Positions 55,253 to 64,000 of a stretch of DNA of 64,000 nucleotides are shown piece by piece. The stretch spans positions 868,001-932,000 of the forward strand of contig JAGMUV010000028.1 of NCBI GenBank assembly GCA_020744425.1. The letters run 5' to 3'. Each line of letters begins with the position of its first letter. The stretch's first letter is position 1. The position numbers were made by a program, and so were the translations under genes. The notes under the pieces were generated by a model. That model saw only the letters and a program-made list of their open reading frames with translations. It was not told where the DNA came from and ran no database searches. Source of the DNA: Dactylonectria macrodidyma (taxonomy: Eukaryota; Ascomycota; Sordariomycetes; Hypocreales; Nectriaceae).

Positions 55253-55695
55253 ATGCCCCAAATGTCTTATACAGAGAATGGCGTTGTCGAAGCCTTACTG
55301 GATGTCACAGATAACGGCCTCTCCCAGAACCAAGCCGCCCAGAAGCATGACATCCCCCAGACGACTCTCTCAGACCGATTAAGAGGCCTACCGTCAAAGT
55401 CCGAGGTCACCCAGCCTGCCCAGCTGTTATCCAAGTCCCAGGAGTCCAAAATAGTCACCTGGATACTGAGACAAGAGGCCTTGAGCTATGCTCCATCCCA
55501 CAGTCATGTTCGCGCCACCGTCGCGGCCCTCTTGAGACAACAAGGCCGGGAAAGGCCTATCGGTGTACACTGGGTAGCCAGGTTCATGAATCGACATTAG
55601 ACCATAAAGACGAAGATAGGAAAACGTCAGGAGGCATCGAGATTCAATTCTTTTACTCCAATGGCCGTCAATTGGTAGTTTGATATCCGGGAAAG
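55253..55695 (+). pseudogene. Pogo-family transposase N-terminal fragment
   Basis: From the ATG at 55253 the frame gives a psq-type helix-turn-helix (VVEALLDVTDNGLSQNQAA, IPQTTLSDRLRG) and part of the CENP-B-like domain (HWVARFMNRH). It then meets TAG at 55598, probably from CAG, since the frame continues as TIKTKIGKRQEASRFN. A second TAG follows VNW at about 55675. Homology stops at 55695, where the first hAT relic begins. No DDE domain is present. Confidence 0.7.
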
Positions 55696-57687
55696 TCAGG
55701 GTAGGGAATCAATCCATCCACGTCAATATCCGACTTTGTGGATTGAATTGACGGCTTACTCAGCAGAGTGCTCGTGGATTGATGTCCACGAGGCTATCTG
55801 TGGATTGATGTCCATAATATTGAACCCGTGGAAGACCCCTGTCACATTAACTCGGATTTCCTAATCGGGCAATTCGGGAACCTATCGCCGAAATTTCGAT
55901 TGCCTCACTCCTGCTGCTCCTCCAAACAAGCCTGTCCAACAGCCTCCTCCAACGCTGTATCGTCAAGCAGTATGCTATCGACATCTTCGATAATGCCTGC
56001 GCGTAATCAAGATCGCAGCGTTTGGATTAGTCCAATCGTCCCAGCGTCTAAGCGGTTTCGGAGGGGCGTGACCATCAACCCGGTGGCAGAGAACAGTCTC
56101 TCGCACTCCGAGCTCATGGCCGGCACTGTCATGACGTCAAGAGCCATTCGAGATAGTCTCGGGTACTCAAACCTCTTGAGGATCCAATACTCAACTGGGT
56201 CTGCGACGTCCTTGTCGCTCCCAGACACACTGGCCTGCCAGCGGATATATTCATCCGCTTGAGTAGCGGAGGGTTGGCTTTGACCGTATCGATTACGATA
56301 CCGATCAAAGGAGGACAAGGTCGTCTTTCGCCTCTTCACAACCGGACCTTCAGGAGACGTGACTATGATCTGTAGGTCCCTGTATTCTGTCTCCCAAAGA
56401 CGTTGCACGATATCCTTTGCTTCATCGACCCAACCCGGATGCTGTTGGCCCCAAACCTCGTCGAAATAGTCCTATCGCAGGCTAGGGTGCAAGGCGGCAG
56501 CGGCGTAGTATGCTGGCGAGTCCCTCAAAGTGTTATAATACTTATCAAGCTTCTTCCAGCCAAGGTTGATATTGACACTGAATTGCTCCGGCTCAGGATG
56601 CCTCTCAATATGCGATTTTGCATCCTCGAGCCTCCCAAGTAGGAATTCGAACGCCTCCAGCACATCAGTCATAGAGCCAAAGGTTTCTCTAACTCCAGAC
56701 GATCGATATCGCGACTGTCCGTCTCCCTGAAGTACTTACACAACCACGTGGAAATCGGAGAGGATCTCATCAAACGTCCTCAGCACCGCCCAATCGCTCT
56801 CGTTGATGAAGCTCGACTCCTCGAGGCAGGGAGCAAACTTCTGTCCTCCCTCACCTTTCCGAGCGTCTCGGAATAGCCTCTTAGCTTTAGCGATGAATTC
56901 TTCGTAGAAGGGCTACAATCGAAGCATTCGTTTTATCATGTAGTATTGGGATAACCATCTAGTATCGTTATCAAGGACAACGTCAACTGGCCGTCGCTTT
57001 CCACCTTCAGGATCGCCAGAAGCTGCAAATGAGTCTTGTTGCAGTTGACGAAGCAACTGAGTCAGTAAGTCGGACCGATGGACCCAAACGACGAAGTTAT
57101 ATGCTTTCCCAACAGGACCCTTCCGCATCCAATCGTCATGGGTTGCTCTCGCCAAAGGCTCCCCCTTGACGATAGATTTCTCAAACGCATCAACATCCTT
57201 TCCAAAGAGAAGGGATTTAACAACAAGGTTAAGGATGTGTCCTATGCATCGAACGCGTCGTTGAATCGGGTCGAACTTCAGCTCTTCTGCAATCTCCAAC
57301 ATTGCCGTTTCATTATTTGCCGCGTTATCGAGAGTGAAGTAACCGACCTTGTCCTCGATGCCAAACGACCTGATGATCTCGAGGATCTCGGCGGCAATGT
57401 TCTCGCCAGTATGTCGCTCTACCAGCTCCGGAATGCCGAGCACAACTTTTTGGAGCTGATTCTCGTGGTCTCTGAAGACAGCCGTCACGCCATATAACGC
57501 GTGACGATTCCTAGTCCTTGCGCCGTCAAAGGCAATGTGGATCTGACCCGGCGGCCCCTTCAAGACCTGTTGGACTGTGCTATGATACCGCTCGAATTGT
57601 TGCACCGCCAGTCTGTGCACAGTCTTCGCTGTAATGTGCGCACTCGTAACCTTGACCGCCGGATTGAGGTATTCGAAAATCTGTTGA
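55696..57687 (-). pseudogene. hAT transposon relic 1, 5' part missing
   Basis: A terminus-like CAGGGTAGGGAATCAATCC lies at 55696, followed by repeated gtggattgatgtcca words at about 55772-55815. On the minus strand, blocks of a hAT transposase run from 57680 to about 55895: IFEYLNPAVKVTSAH, GYFTLDNAANNETAM, RRVRCIGHILNLVVKS, DNDTRWLSQYYMIKR, DPVEYWILKRFEYPRLS and SSECERLFS. Stops interrupt it, for example TAG just after RMLRL at about 56912. The BED finger and the other terminus are absent; the sequence breaks where hAT 2 begins. Confidence 0.75.
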
Positions 57688-60671
57688 CAGTGTGGCTAAC
57701 AGACAGACCGTCTGACAGACCGACTGAGACCGTCTGACAGACCGCAGACCGACAGACCGGCCATTCTCGTCAGACCGACAGACCGGACACACCGGTCGGT
57801 CTGGGGTGGTCTGGATCGGTCTGGGTTGGCCGAATGGGCTACTGTTTCAGCGCCGCCATTGGCCCACTGCCCCTAGGAATCAGGGGTAGGTCTGTTTACT
57901 CCACCTGGCGCGTCTGCACTCGCCAGAAAACTATTGCAAGCATTCGCGTCGTGCTCCGTACGTGCGCATCCATACCCGCATCATGATGTCTTCTAGCAGG
58001 ACTTCGAGCCCCGTGCCGTCTATACCGCAGTCCCTTGCGTCTTATCTACCTCCAACCTCGACCGATACCACCACCGAGGACACGGCAGACGATGCTCCCC
58101 AGTGCGAATTCGATATCGATTGGGAGAACATATGGCATTGCGGAAAAAGACTTGTGGGCGTCAAAAAGAGGCCTCGTCACAGACGGGTCGTCGGCACAAA
58201 GATGAAAGAGTCATGGATATATCGGCATGGTGCAAATTTAGAGCACAAAGGAGTACGTTACTGGCTTTGCAGACTCTGCCACGAAAAGAGGAGCTATTCG
58301 ACGGCTCTGTACGCCTCGTCAGGGACGGCTCACGCCGCGAGGCACCTGCTCCGTCAGCACCAAATCGCTGAATTTGGTGACAGTAGTCCCAAGGTGACAA
58401 CTCCGTTTACCTTGGCGGCCACGTCCGCGTCCTCTTCTGTGCGTCCTTTGTCGCGACAGGCCAGTCTAGGCTTTCAGCTCGCCTCCCACTTCGAAGAAAG
58501 GTCATGGAAATCTCGTTTCGTGGATTGGATCATCCTCGAAGATGTCACCTTCCGGCAAGCATCCAGCGAACGGCTTCGGTGGCTGATAGCAAACGGCGGG
58601 GAGCTTGCAAGTCAGCTGCTTCCTGAGCATCACACAACGGTCTGTTCATGGATCCGTCAAACCTTTGAATCCCGACGACAGATCATCTTCAATCTCGTCA
58701 AGGACGCGAAGAGCTCCGTTCACCTAAGCTTTGATCTCTGGACTGCTTCAAACGGGTTTCACTACATCGGCATCGTCGGCCACTTTGTTGAAAGTGAAGG
58801 CGAAAACGTGATGTCCTTCTTGGACTGCCACGCCTAGTTGGCCCACACTCTGGTGAGAATATGGCCTCGTATGTCAAGGAGGTAATCGATCAATACGAAA
58901 TGGGCTCCAAGCTTGGATATTTCATGCTTGATAACGCCGAAAGCAACGATACCTGCCTGAAGACGCTCGCGAACTGGTTCCCCATCGACGTTGGCCGACG
59001 CCGCTTACGTTGCATAGGCCACATAATCAACCTGGTGGTCCGGGCTGTCATCTTCGGCTCAAACGTTACTAAATTCGAGGCGGAGCTTCGTGGGGCTACG
59101 GATGAATTCAGTTTCGACATTTGGGCCAAGAAAGGGGCCATCGGCAGACTCCACAACCTTGCTACCTACATTCGCCGGACCGACCAGCGACGACAGGCGC
59201 TTCGGCGTTTACAGACCGAGCTCGCAGGGGATGATGCCATATTTACCTTGGAGATCGTTGTTGATGGAAAGACACGCTGGAACTCGATTTTCATTATGAT
59301 CAAACGCGGTATGCATATATATACCTGTGTCACTCACCTCTGTTGGACATTTGCTGACACGGGATCGGCTTATCATAGCACTCGAACTACGCAGCGCCAT
59401 CGAGCTCTATCAATCTCGCTGGCAAAAACCTAAAAATGATCCCGTCCACCGTGACTTAACGAAGGATTTCGTCAACGCTGCGGACTGGGCTGAACTAGAG
59501 CGCTTCCACGACTTCCTAAAGCCGTTTTACATCCTTACGAAGACTATGGAGGGCAACGCCAGTAAACCAGGCGCAGAGGGCGGGCATGGTGCCGTGTGGG
59601 AGACTCTCAAGACAATGGACTATCTGTTTGTCAAATTCAAGCAGGCCGCGGAGGAAACTCAGTTCGAGGAGGCCTCCCATTTTAAGTCAGGAATTGACTG
59701 CGGATAGGCGAAGCTTGAAGATTATTACGTCAAAACGGACCGTACACCTGTCTACCGAGCAGCGCTAGCGCTTCACCCATCTTATGGGTTTGACTACTTT
59801 GAGCGGCACTGGAAAAACGTGATGGATAGGCCGCAATGGTATAGTGACATGCAGTCCGCTGTGGGTCGCCTGTTCGATGAATACGTTCGACAGGCTGAAG
59901 TTGAAACTCAAGCTCAAGCGGGGCTTTTGGAAGACGAAGCTGATGAGATTGAAGCTGACGTTGACGACTACAGTTCATTTGGGAAGAGATCAATCCGCTC
60001 ATTGAATACACAACGAAAGAGGGTCAAGGCAGTTAGCGAGCTCGACTTATTCCAGGCACGGCCAATTTACCCGCAAGATCTCGACGTTGCAAACCCTCTT
60101 GAATGGTGGAACCGACATCAATTGGAATATCCAGTCTTGTATCGAATGGCGCTAGATCTGTTCTCAATTCCTGGCATGAGTGCTGAATGCGAGAGGGTGT
60201 TTAGCCAGACAAAGAAGATGATCACCGACGAGCGCAATCGGCTAGCACCTGAGGTAGTCGAGGCAGATCAACTCCAAAAGCACTGGCTAATGAGAGGGCT
60301 GGTAGTGTAGTAATTAATGTTGTGAGGTCGACGATATGTATTGGGTTGAGTTGACTAGGCTAGCTAGGCGACGCTCTTCCGGGCCGTAAGGGCCCTGGCT
60401 GCCTGAGGCCACAACCGCGGGACCCGCGGCTGTGGGCTACGTTCAACAATTAATGCTTGCGTACGAAGAGCAAAAGGGTTTCACTATGTATGGTGCCATT
60501 TAGTCAACCCCTTTCAGCAGCACGGTAGAACCTCGGGATCAGACTGTCAGACCTAGTCCGACCAGGCTCTGAAGTCAGGCAGACCTAGACCGACAGACCG
60601 GGAGCCTCGACAAACCCAGACCGACAGACCGAAGGGGCCGGTCTGGGTCGGTCGGTCTGTTAGCCACACTG
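57688..60671 (+). mobile_element. hAT transposon 2, about 2.98 kb
   Basis: The ends are CAGTGTGGCTAACAGAC at 57688 and its reverse complement GTCTGTTAGCCACACTG ending at 60671. The subterminal regions (57700-57825 and 60550-60660) are packed with cagaccgacagaccg and cggtctg words in both orientations, likely transposase binding sites. The flanks share CTGTTG, but a clean 8-bp duplication is not present. Confidence 0.8.
57983..60310 (+). pseudogene. hAT transposase 2 (frameshift and nonsense)
   Basis: Start ATG at 57983, intron 59309-59378 (gtatgc...tatcatag), stop at 60310. A BED zinc finger (YWLCRLCHEKR...HAARHLLRQH) precedes the catalytic core (SVHLSFDLWTASNGF, GYFMLDNAESNDTC, RRLRCIGHIINLVVRA) and the dimerisation region (NPLEWWNRHQLEYPVL, SAECERVFSQT). 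One base is gained or lost near 58820: the frame goes from VMSF to LGLPRLVGPHSGENM in another phase. A TAG at 59705-59707 falls at DCG*AKLEDYY, where Trp is expected. It is otherwise complete. Confidence 0.82.
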
Positions 60672-61134
60672 CTGTTGGCTGCACGGGAGGTGAGGGAGCT
60701 AGAGCACGGAAACGCCGCGTGCTTTGTTGGGTTGGTGGAATTGGCGTTCCCAGCACAACGTGCGGCTGGCTAAGCGACTCTCGGAATAGCCTCCTAGCTG
60801 CATGAAGTTGCCGTAGTTTCTCTGGCGACGTAGGCTGGGTTCCGGATCTCTCGTTAGGAGGCGATAAGCCAGCATTACCGTCGGTTCTCTTCGGGGCACG
60901 TCTCTCAGCTAAGGCTAGGTTCCTCAGCGTCAAGGTCGCGTCTCTGGATCTGGAATACTTCATTTAGTTAGTATTGATCTTACACAGTGGGGAGACAGAG
61001 CTGACATGAGAATCGTTCTTATTACGACAATCAAGGCAGTTCTTCGTGTTCCTAGCAGATTTCCTTTTGCTAACGAAGTCGCCCGCCGGTCTCTCCTCGC
61101 CACAGCGGGCACAGACAATGGAAATTATGTTCAT
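60672..61134 (-). pseudogene. Zinc-ribbon protein, 3' part lost at hAT 2
   Basis: Exon 1 (61134-61006) begins MNIISIVCARCGEERPAG and carries C-x2-C...C-x2-C (CARC, CLDC) over about 28 residues. A 48-nt intron (gtcagc...actaactaaatgaag) leads to exon 2 from 60957, an Arg/Ser/Pro-rich segment (YSRSRDATLTLRNLALAER, SPEKLRQLHAARRLFRE). The frame runs into the hAT 2 terminus at 60671, so the rest is lost. A zinc ribbon ahead of a basic region occurs in several fungal repeat-associated proteins, but I cannot name the family. Confidence 0.45.
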
Positions 61135-61400
61135 TATAAAGCTCCCGGGAAGTAGATTTAGGACCCATTGCCTAACAAAAAGGGGACACGTAGAAGCGTT
61201 AAAGCGGACGAAATGACTATCTTCAGCCAAGTGTAACGTAAACAAATCATCTTCTGAGTAAACAAATGGTGGCATGGTGCAGAGGGGCCTGGACCCACTT
61301 CTCTGGAGCCGTCAGCCAGTTGTCGAACGATTTGCGGCTGGCAATACAAAACTTGGACCAATCAGAGCTCGAGAAACTTATTACCCTTGTCTGCACCAAA

Positions 61401-62052
61401 CTGGGGAGCAGCCGCCACACCGGCTTACTAAGAAGGCCTCCCGTTAGGAAGCCACAATTTATTAGCCAATCAGAAGGTAGATAACTTTGCAACCAATCAG
61501 AGGCCAGGGACGGGGGTGTGAAGGGTCGGGCGCGAATAAGAAAGACCTTCCTAACGGAAGGCACTGGGGAGCAGCCGCCACACCGGCTTGCTAGGAAGGC
61601 CTCCCGTTAGGAAGCCACATTTTATTAGCCAATCAGAAGGTAGATAACTTTGCAACCAATCAGAGGCCAGGGACTCAGGGTGTCAAGGGTCGGGCGCGAA
61701 TAAGAAAGACCTTCCTAACGGAAGGCATTCCTAACGGAAGGCACTGGGGAGCAGCCGCCACACCGGCTTGCTAGGAAGGCCTCCCGTTAGGAAGCCACAT
61801 TTTATTAGCCAATCAGAAGGTAGATAACTTTGCAACCAATCAGAGGCCAGGGACGGGGGTGTGAAGGGTCGGGCGCGAATAAGAAAGACCTTCCTAACGG
61901 AAGGCACTGGGGAGCAGCCGCCACACCGGCTTGCTAGGAAGGCCTCCCGTTAGGAAGCCACATTTTATTAGCCAATCAGAAGGTAGATAACTTTGCAACC
62001 AATCAGAGGCCAGGGACGGGGGTGTCAAGGGTCGGGCGCGAATAAGAAAGAC
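61401..62052. repeat. Four tandem 163-bp units with CCAAT boxes
   Basis: Units start with ctggggagcagccgcc at 61401, 61564, 61744 and 61907. The period is 163 bp; unit 2 is 180 bp because of a 17-bp duplication of attcctaacggaaggc. Each unit has two ccaatcag words about 35 bp apart, an aaggcctcccgttaggaagcc near-palindrome and a ccttcctaacggaagg palindrome. The units differ by only a few bases. No ORF of note. Confidence 0.9.
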
Positions 62053-62556
62053 AGGAGAGGCAAGCCGGTCGCGGCTTGCGCATAGAGCCTTGAGGAACGA
62101 AATGTTGGAAAAAGGTCGATCTTGTAGGCACAATGAGTACGGGGAAAATTGCGAGGTTCGAATGTAGATCCGTAGGCTGGAAGACAGCTTGCAGTAGTGT
62201 GTGTGTGTCCGTTGGCCTTTGTGTTACTAGGAACATCACAAAATTGATGGACAAAGGTGACGAGTTCATAGACGTAAGTGTGTATAAGAAGTGTATTCAT
62301 TCTGGGTCGTATCTTATTTTTAGAGATAATGATAGTGTTTTTATGTTCTTAAATACACTTGTGTCTTGTGCTCTGTGGAGCGGAGGTAAAGTCGTACCTA
62401 GTTATTGGTTAGTCGGTGTTTTCCTATATAGTTCTTGAGTTATATAAGAAAGCTCACTAAGCGGCGTTTTAGTTATAAGTAAATTTTTTAACAGTTTGTG
62501 AAGGGGCTGGGCAGTATATTAGAAATCGATCAGTTGTACAAGTTTTATGTTGGCTT
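62053..62556. other. Intergenic with end of a MITE-like motif
   Basis: Contains caagccggtcgcggcttg (a short hairpin) followed by gagccttgaggaacgaa at 62085-62101, the end motif of the hairpin element at 18747-18893. A (gt)n run lies at about 62197-62208. The right part is AT-rich 3' flank of the next gene. No gene. Confidence 0.45.
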
Positions 62557-63917
62557 TTAGTCCAGCCCCTGAGACTTTTTAGATGGATGACGACCACGGT
62601 GTGGCCGGGTGGAGGGATCCGGCGGCAGAGCGGCAATTGAATCAAGAGTCCGCGTATCGCTAGATGTTGTTGGTGATTGTAGAGAGTCACTGCTCTCTGA
62701 GGGTTGCGTGTTGCTCAAGCGGTCCTGTGTTGTTAGGCGTGGCTTCTTTGTCGGTGTGTGATCAATGTCATGGTTGCCGTGGCTTGTTGGCGGTGTGGCC
62801 GGCAGGTTTGCAGCGTAAGCAGGAACTGAGCGAAGGGGGTCAGGTTGCTCCTCCTTACGCTTTGGTGGAGTGGTGAATAGAGCCTTGGCCTCGTTGAATG
62901 GTAGGGATGCAGAAGAACGCTGCTTTGATGTCGTAGTCGGCGATGGCGTTGCTGAGGTCGAAGCGGCCATTGCTCTATCAAGAAAAGTCCATGTGTCTGG
63001 TACGACAATGAAGACATAGTCTCGCTCTAGGTCTGGCGGGTGAATCATTTGGTGATGGTTGAGTAAGCCAGCGACCTTCCCCGTGCAGGTGAACATAGCC
63101 TTCGGCTGGAACTGGGTGTCTTGTCTGTCGGTCATCTTCTTGCAGAGAGATGCCCAAGGGTTTGCATGAATCGGAAATATGACGAAGACTTGGAATGGAT
63201 GGAAGCCTTTGTATGGTGTTCTATCTGGACTTCCTGGTGCGATGAAGGTGGATAACTGGACGAAGCCACAGCATTTAAGCTGGACTTCTCCTAGAGTGTG
63301 TATAGATTCCTGTTGCAGCAAGCTGCGACCGCAACCTACAATTGGGCCGGTGAAGCTGACGATGGGGGATGTGGTAGGAAAGCAATTCATCGTGGAAAAG
63401 TTCCGTGGTGTTATTCTCAGATGTGGGTTAGACTGGACTGTACCAGAAAGTGCCGGGCGGAACGCACGTACGGTTGGTAGCTTTGGTCGCGGACAATCAG
63501 AGCGGGAATGGTATACTCCACAAAGCCACGGTTTTCGGACTCGGAGTCATCAACTTGATCAATTTCCCAAGTCAAAGCATATGGATGGACTCGACCGTGC
63601 ATGAGGAACCAGCCTTCGGTCCAATCAGACGGATCGATTTGTTGATTGTAGATAGATAAATTGAGACTGAAGAAGATGCAAGTGGACGAGTTATCTGCGT
63701 TGGTTTGCAGGGTTATGTACTCTGTAGCCAGTATCCATGACGGCTGGGGCAAGTAGACTCTGGCGATAGTCTCTGCGTTGAGGCCTTTGATGTGATGCTT
63801 GTCGATATAAGCAAATCTCGATGGGCAATCGGGTTGAACAAAGACGACCATCGACATGTCACCGCCGGTGTTTTTCTGGGTTTCTTGTGGCCTGCGACGA
63901 TAGAATGAGCCACTCAT
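62557..63917 (-). CDS. Unrecognised two-exon family, copy 2 (intact)
   Basis: Exon 1 (63917-63472) and exon 2 (63415-62557) join across a 56-nt intron (gtacgt...acatctgag), giving 434 residues with no lesion. The first two thirds align with the gene at 15071-16513, with the intron at the same place and phase: RDQSYQP|ITPRNFS here against RDFGY*A|IDPRTLC there. Conserved blocks are GLNAETIARVYLP, FFSLNLSIYNQQI, VHPYAL, YKGFHPFQVFVIFPI, CKKMTDRQDTQF, FTCTGKVAGLL and DYVFIVVPDTWTFLD. The C-terminus is a Ser/Thr/Pro-rich tail with basic KKPRL and KKSQ patches. No signal peptide or membrane segment is visible. Function and family are unknown to me; a DNA-binding role with OB-like folds is a guess. 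Confidence 0.7.
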
Positions 63918-64000
63918 TGTGGAAACGGAACTAGATATCTCGTAGATCAGTAGGCTGACTGACTGATCTGTTGCGTGTAGTGTGTTTCCCTGTAGGAGGA
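63918..64000. other. Upstream flank of copy 2, cut by window edge
   Basis: 83 bp immediately upstream of the copy 2 start codon. It contains a repeated gactgactgatct word near 63955; no promoter element can be named. Confidence 0.3.

Noticed and set aside
57680..60679. Target duplication for hAT 2
   Set aside because: Left TCTGTTGA and right CTGTTGGC share only CTGTTG with a one-base offset, and the flanks belong to different elements.
61401..62052. CRISPR or centromeric satellite
   Set aside because: Only four units of 163 bp with no spacers; too few to call centromeric.

Overview
The window comes from a filamentous ascomycete, most likely a Sordariomycete. Genes are split by short introns (about 48-170 nt) with GT-AG borders and CTAAC-type branch sites. 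The families present are typical of that group: a NACHT-type NOD-like receptor (NLR), kinase fusions, a CorA-like membrane protein, a Cdc25-type RasGEF, and fungal Tad, hAT, pogo, piggyBac and DIRS-like transposons. There is no operon organisation and I saw no tRNA or rRNA gene.

Layout. 1-8 kb is decayed repeat DNA: a hypothetical relic, a 1.0 kb element with 179-bp inverted repeats, and a piggyBac transposase full of stops. 8.1-18.3 kb holds ordinary genes: a Gfo/Idh/MocA oxidoreductase, a compact SH3-RasGEF, copy 1 of an unrecognised two-exon family, and a host-like gene derived from a copia protease. 19.7-32.8 kb looks like an immunity or allorecognition island: a truncated NLR, a tail-to-tail kinase/pseudokinase gene, a 57-residue three-exon microprotein gene, a damaged CorA-like gene, and a kinase fused to 16 near-identical 42-residue TPR units. 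33-48 kb is nested transposons: a hAT with perfect 8-bp target duplications inside a DIRS-like relic, a second NLR 5' end cut by a Tad-like LINE, a truncated membrane-protein gene and a nearly intact pogo transposase. 48.7-53.2 kb is one exon encoding an F-box, about 39 ankyrin units and a ZZ zinc finger. 54.7-62 kb is again transposon relics (LINE, pogo, two hATs), a broken zinc-ribbon gene and four 163-bp CCAAT-bearing tandem repeats. The window closes with copy 2 of the unrecognised two-exon family.

How the parts relate. The NLR, kinase and repeat genes share the architecture of fungal non-self recognition receptors: a signalling domain plus highly identical, rapidly recombining repeats. 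The premature stops in transposons and in one copy of the duplicated family are mostly CAA to TAA or CAG to TAG, with one TGG to TAG. This is the mark of CpA to TpA mutation as in repeat-induced point mutation (RIP). The best candidates for something undescribed are the two-exon family at both ends of the window and the kinase/microprotein/CorA-like cluster.

All exon borders were derived by eye from frame, splice motifs and family similarity. No database search or transcript evidence was available.
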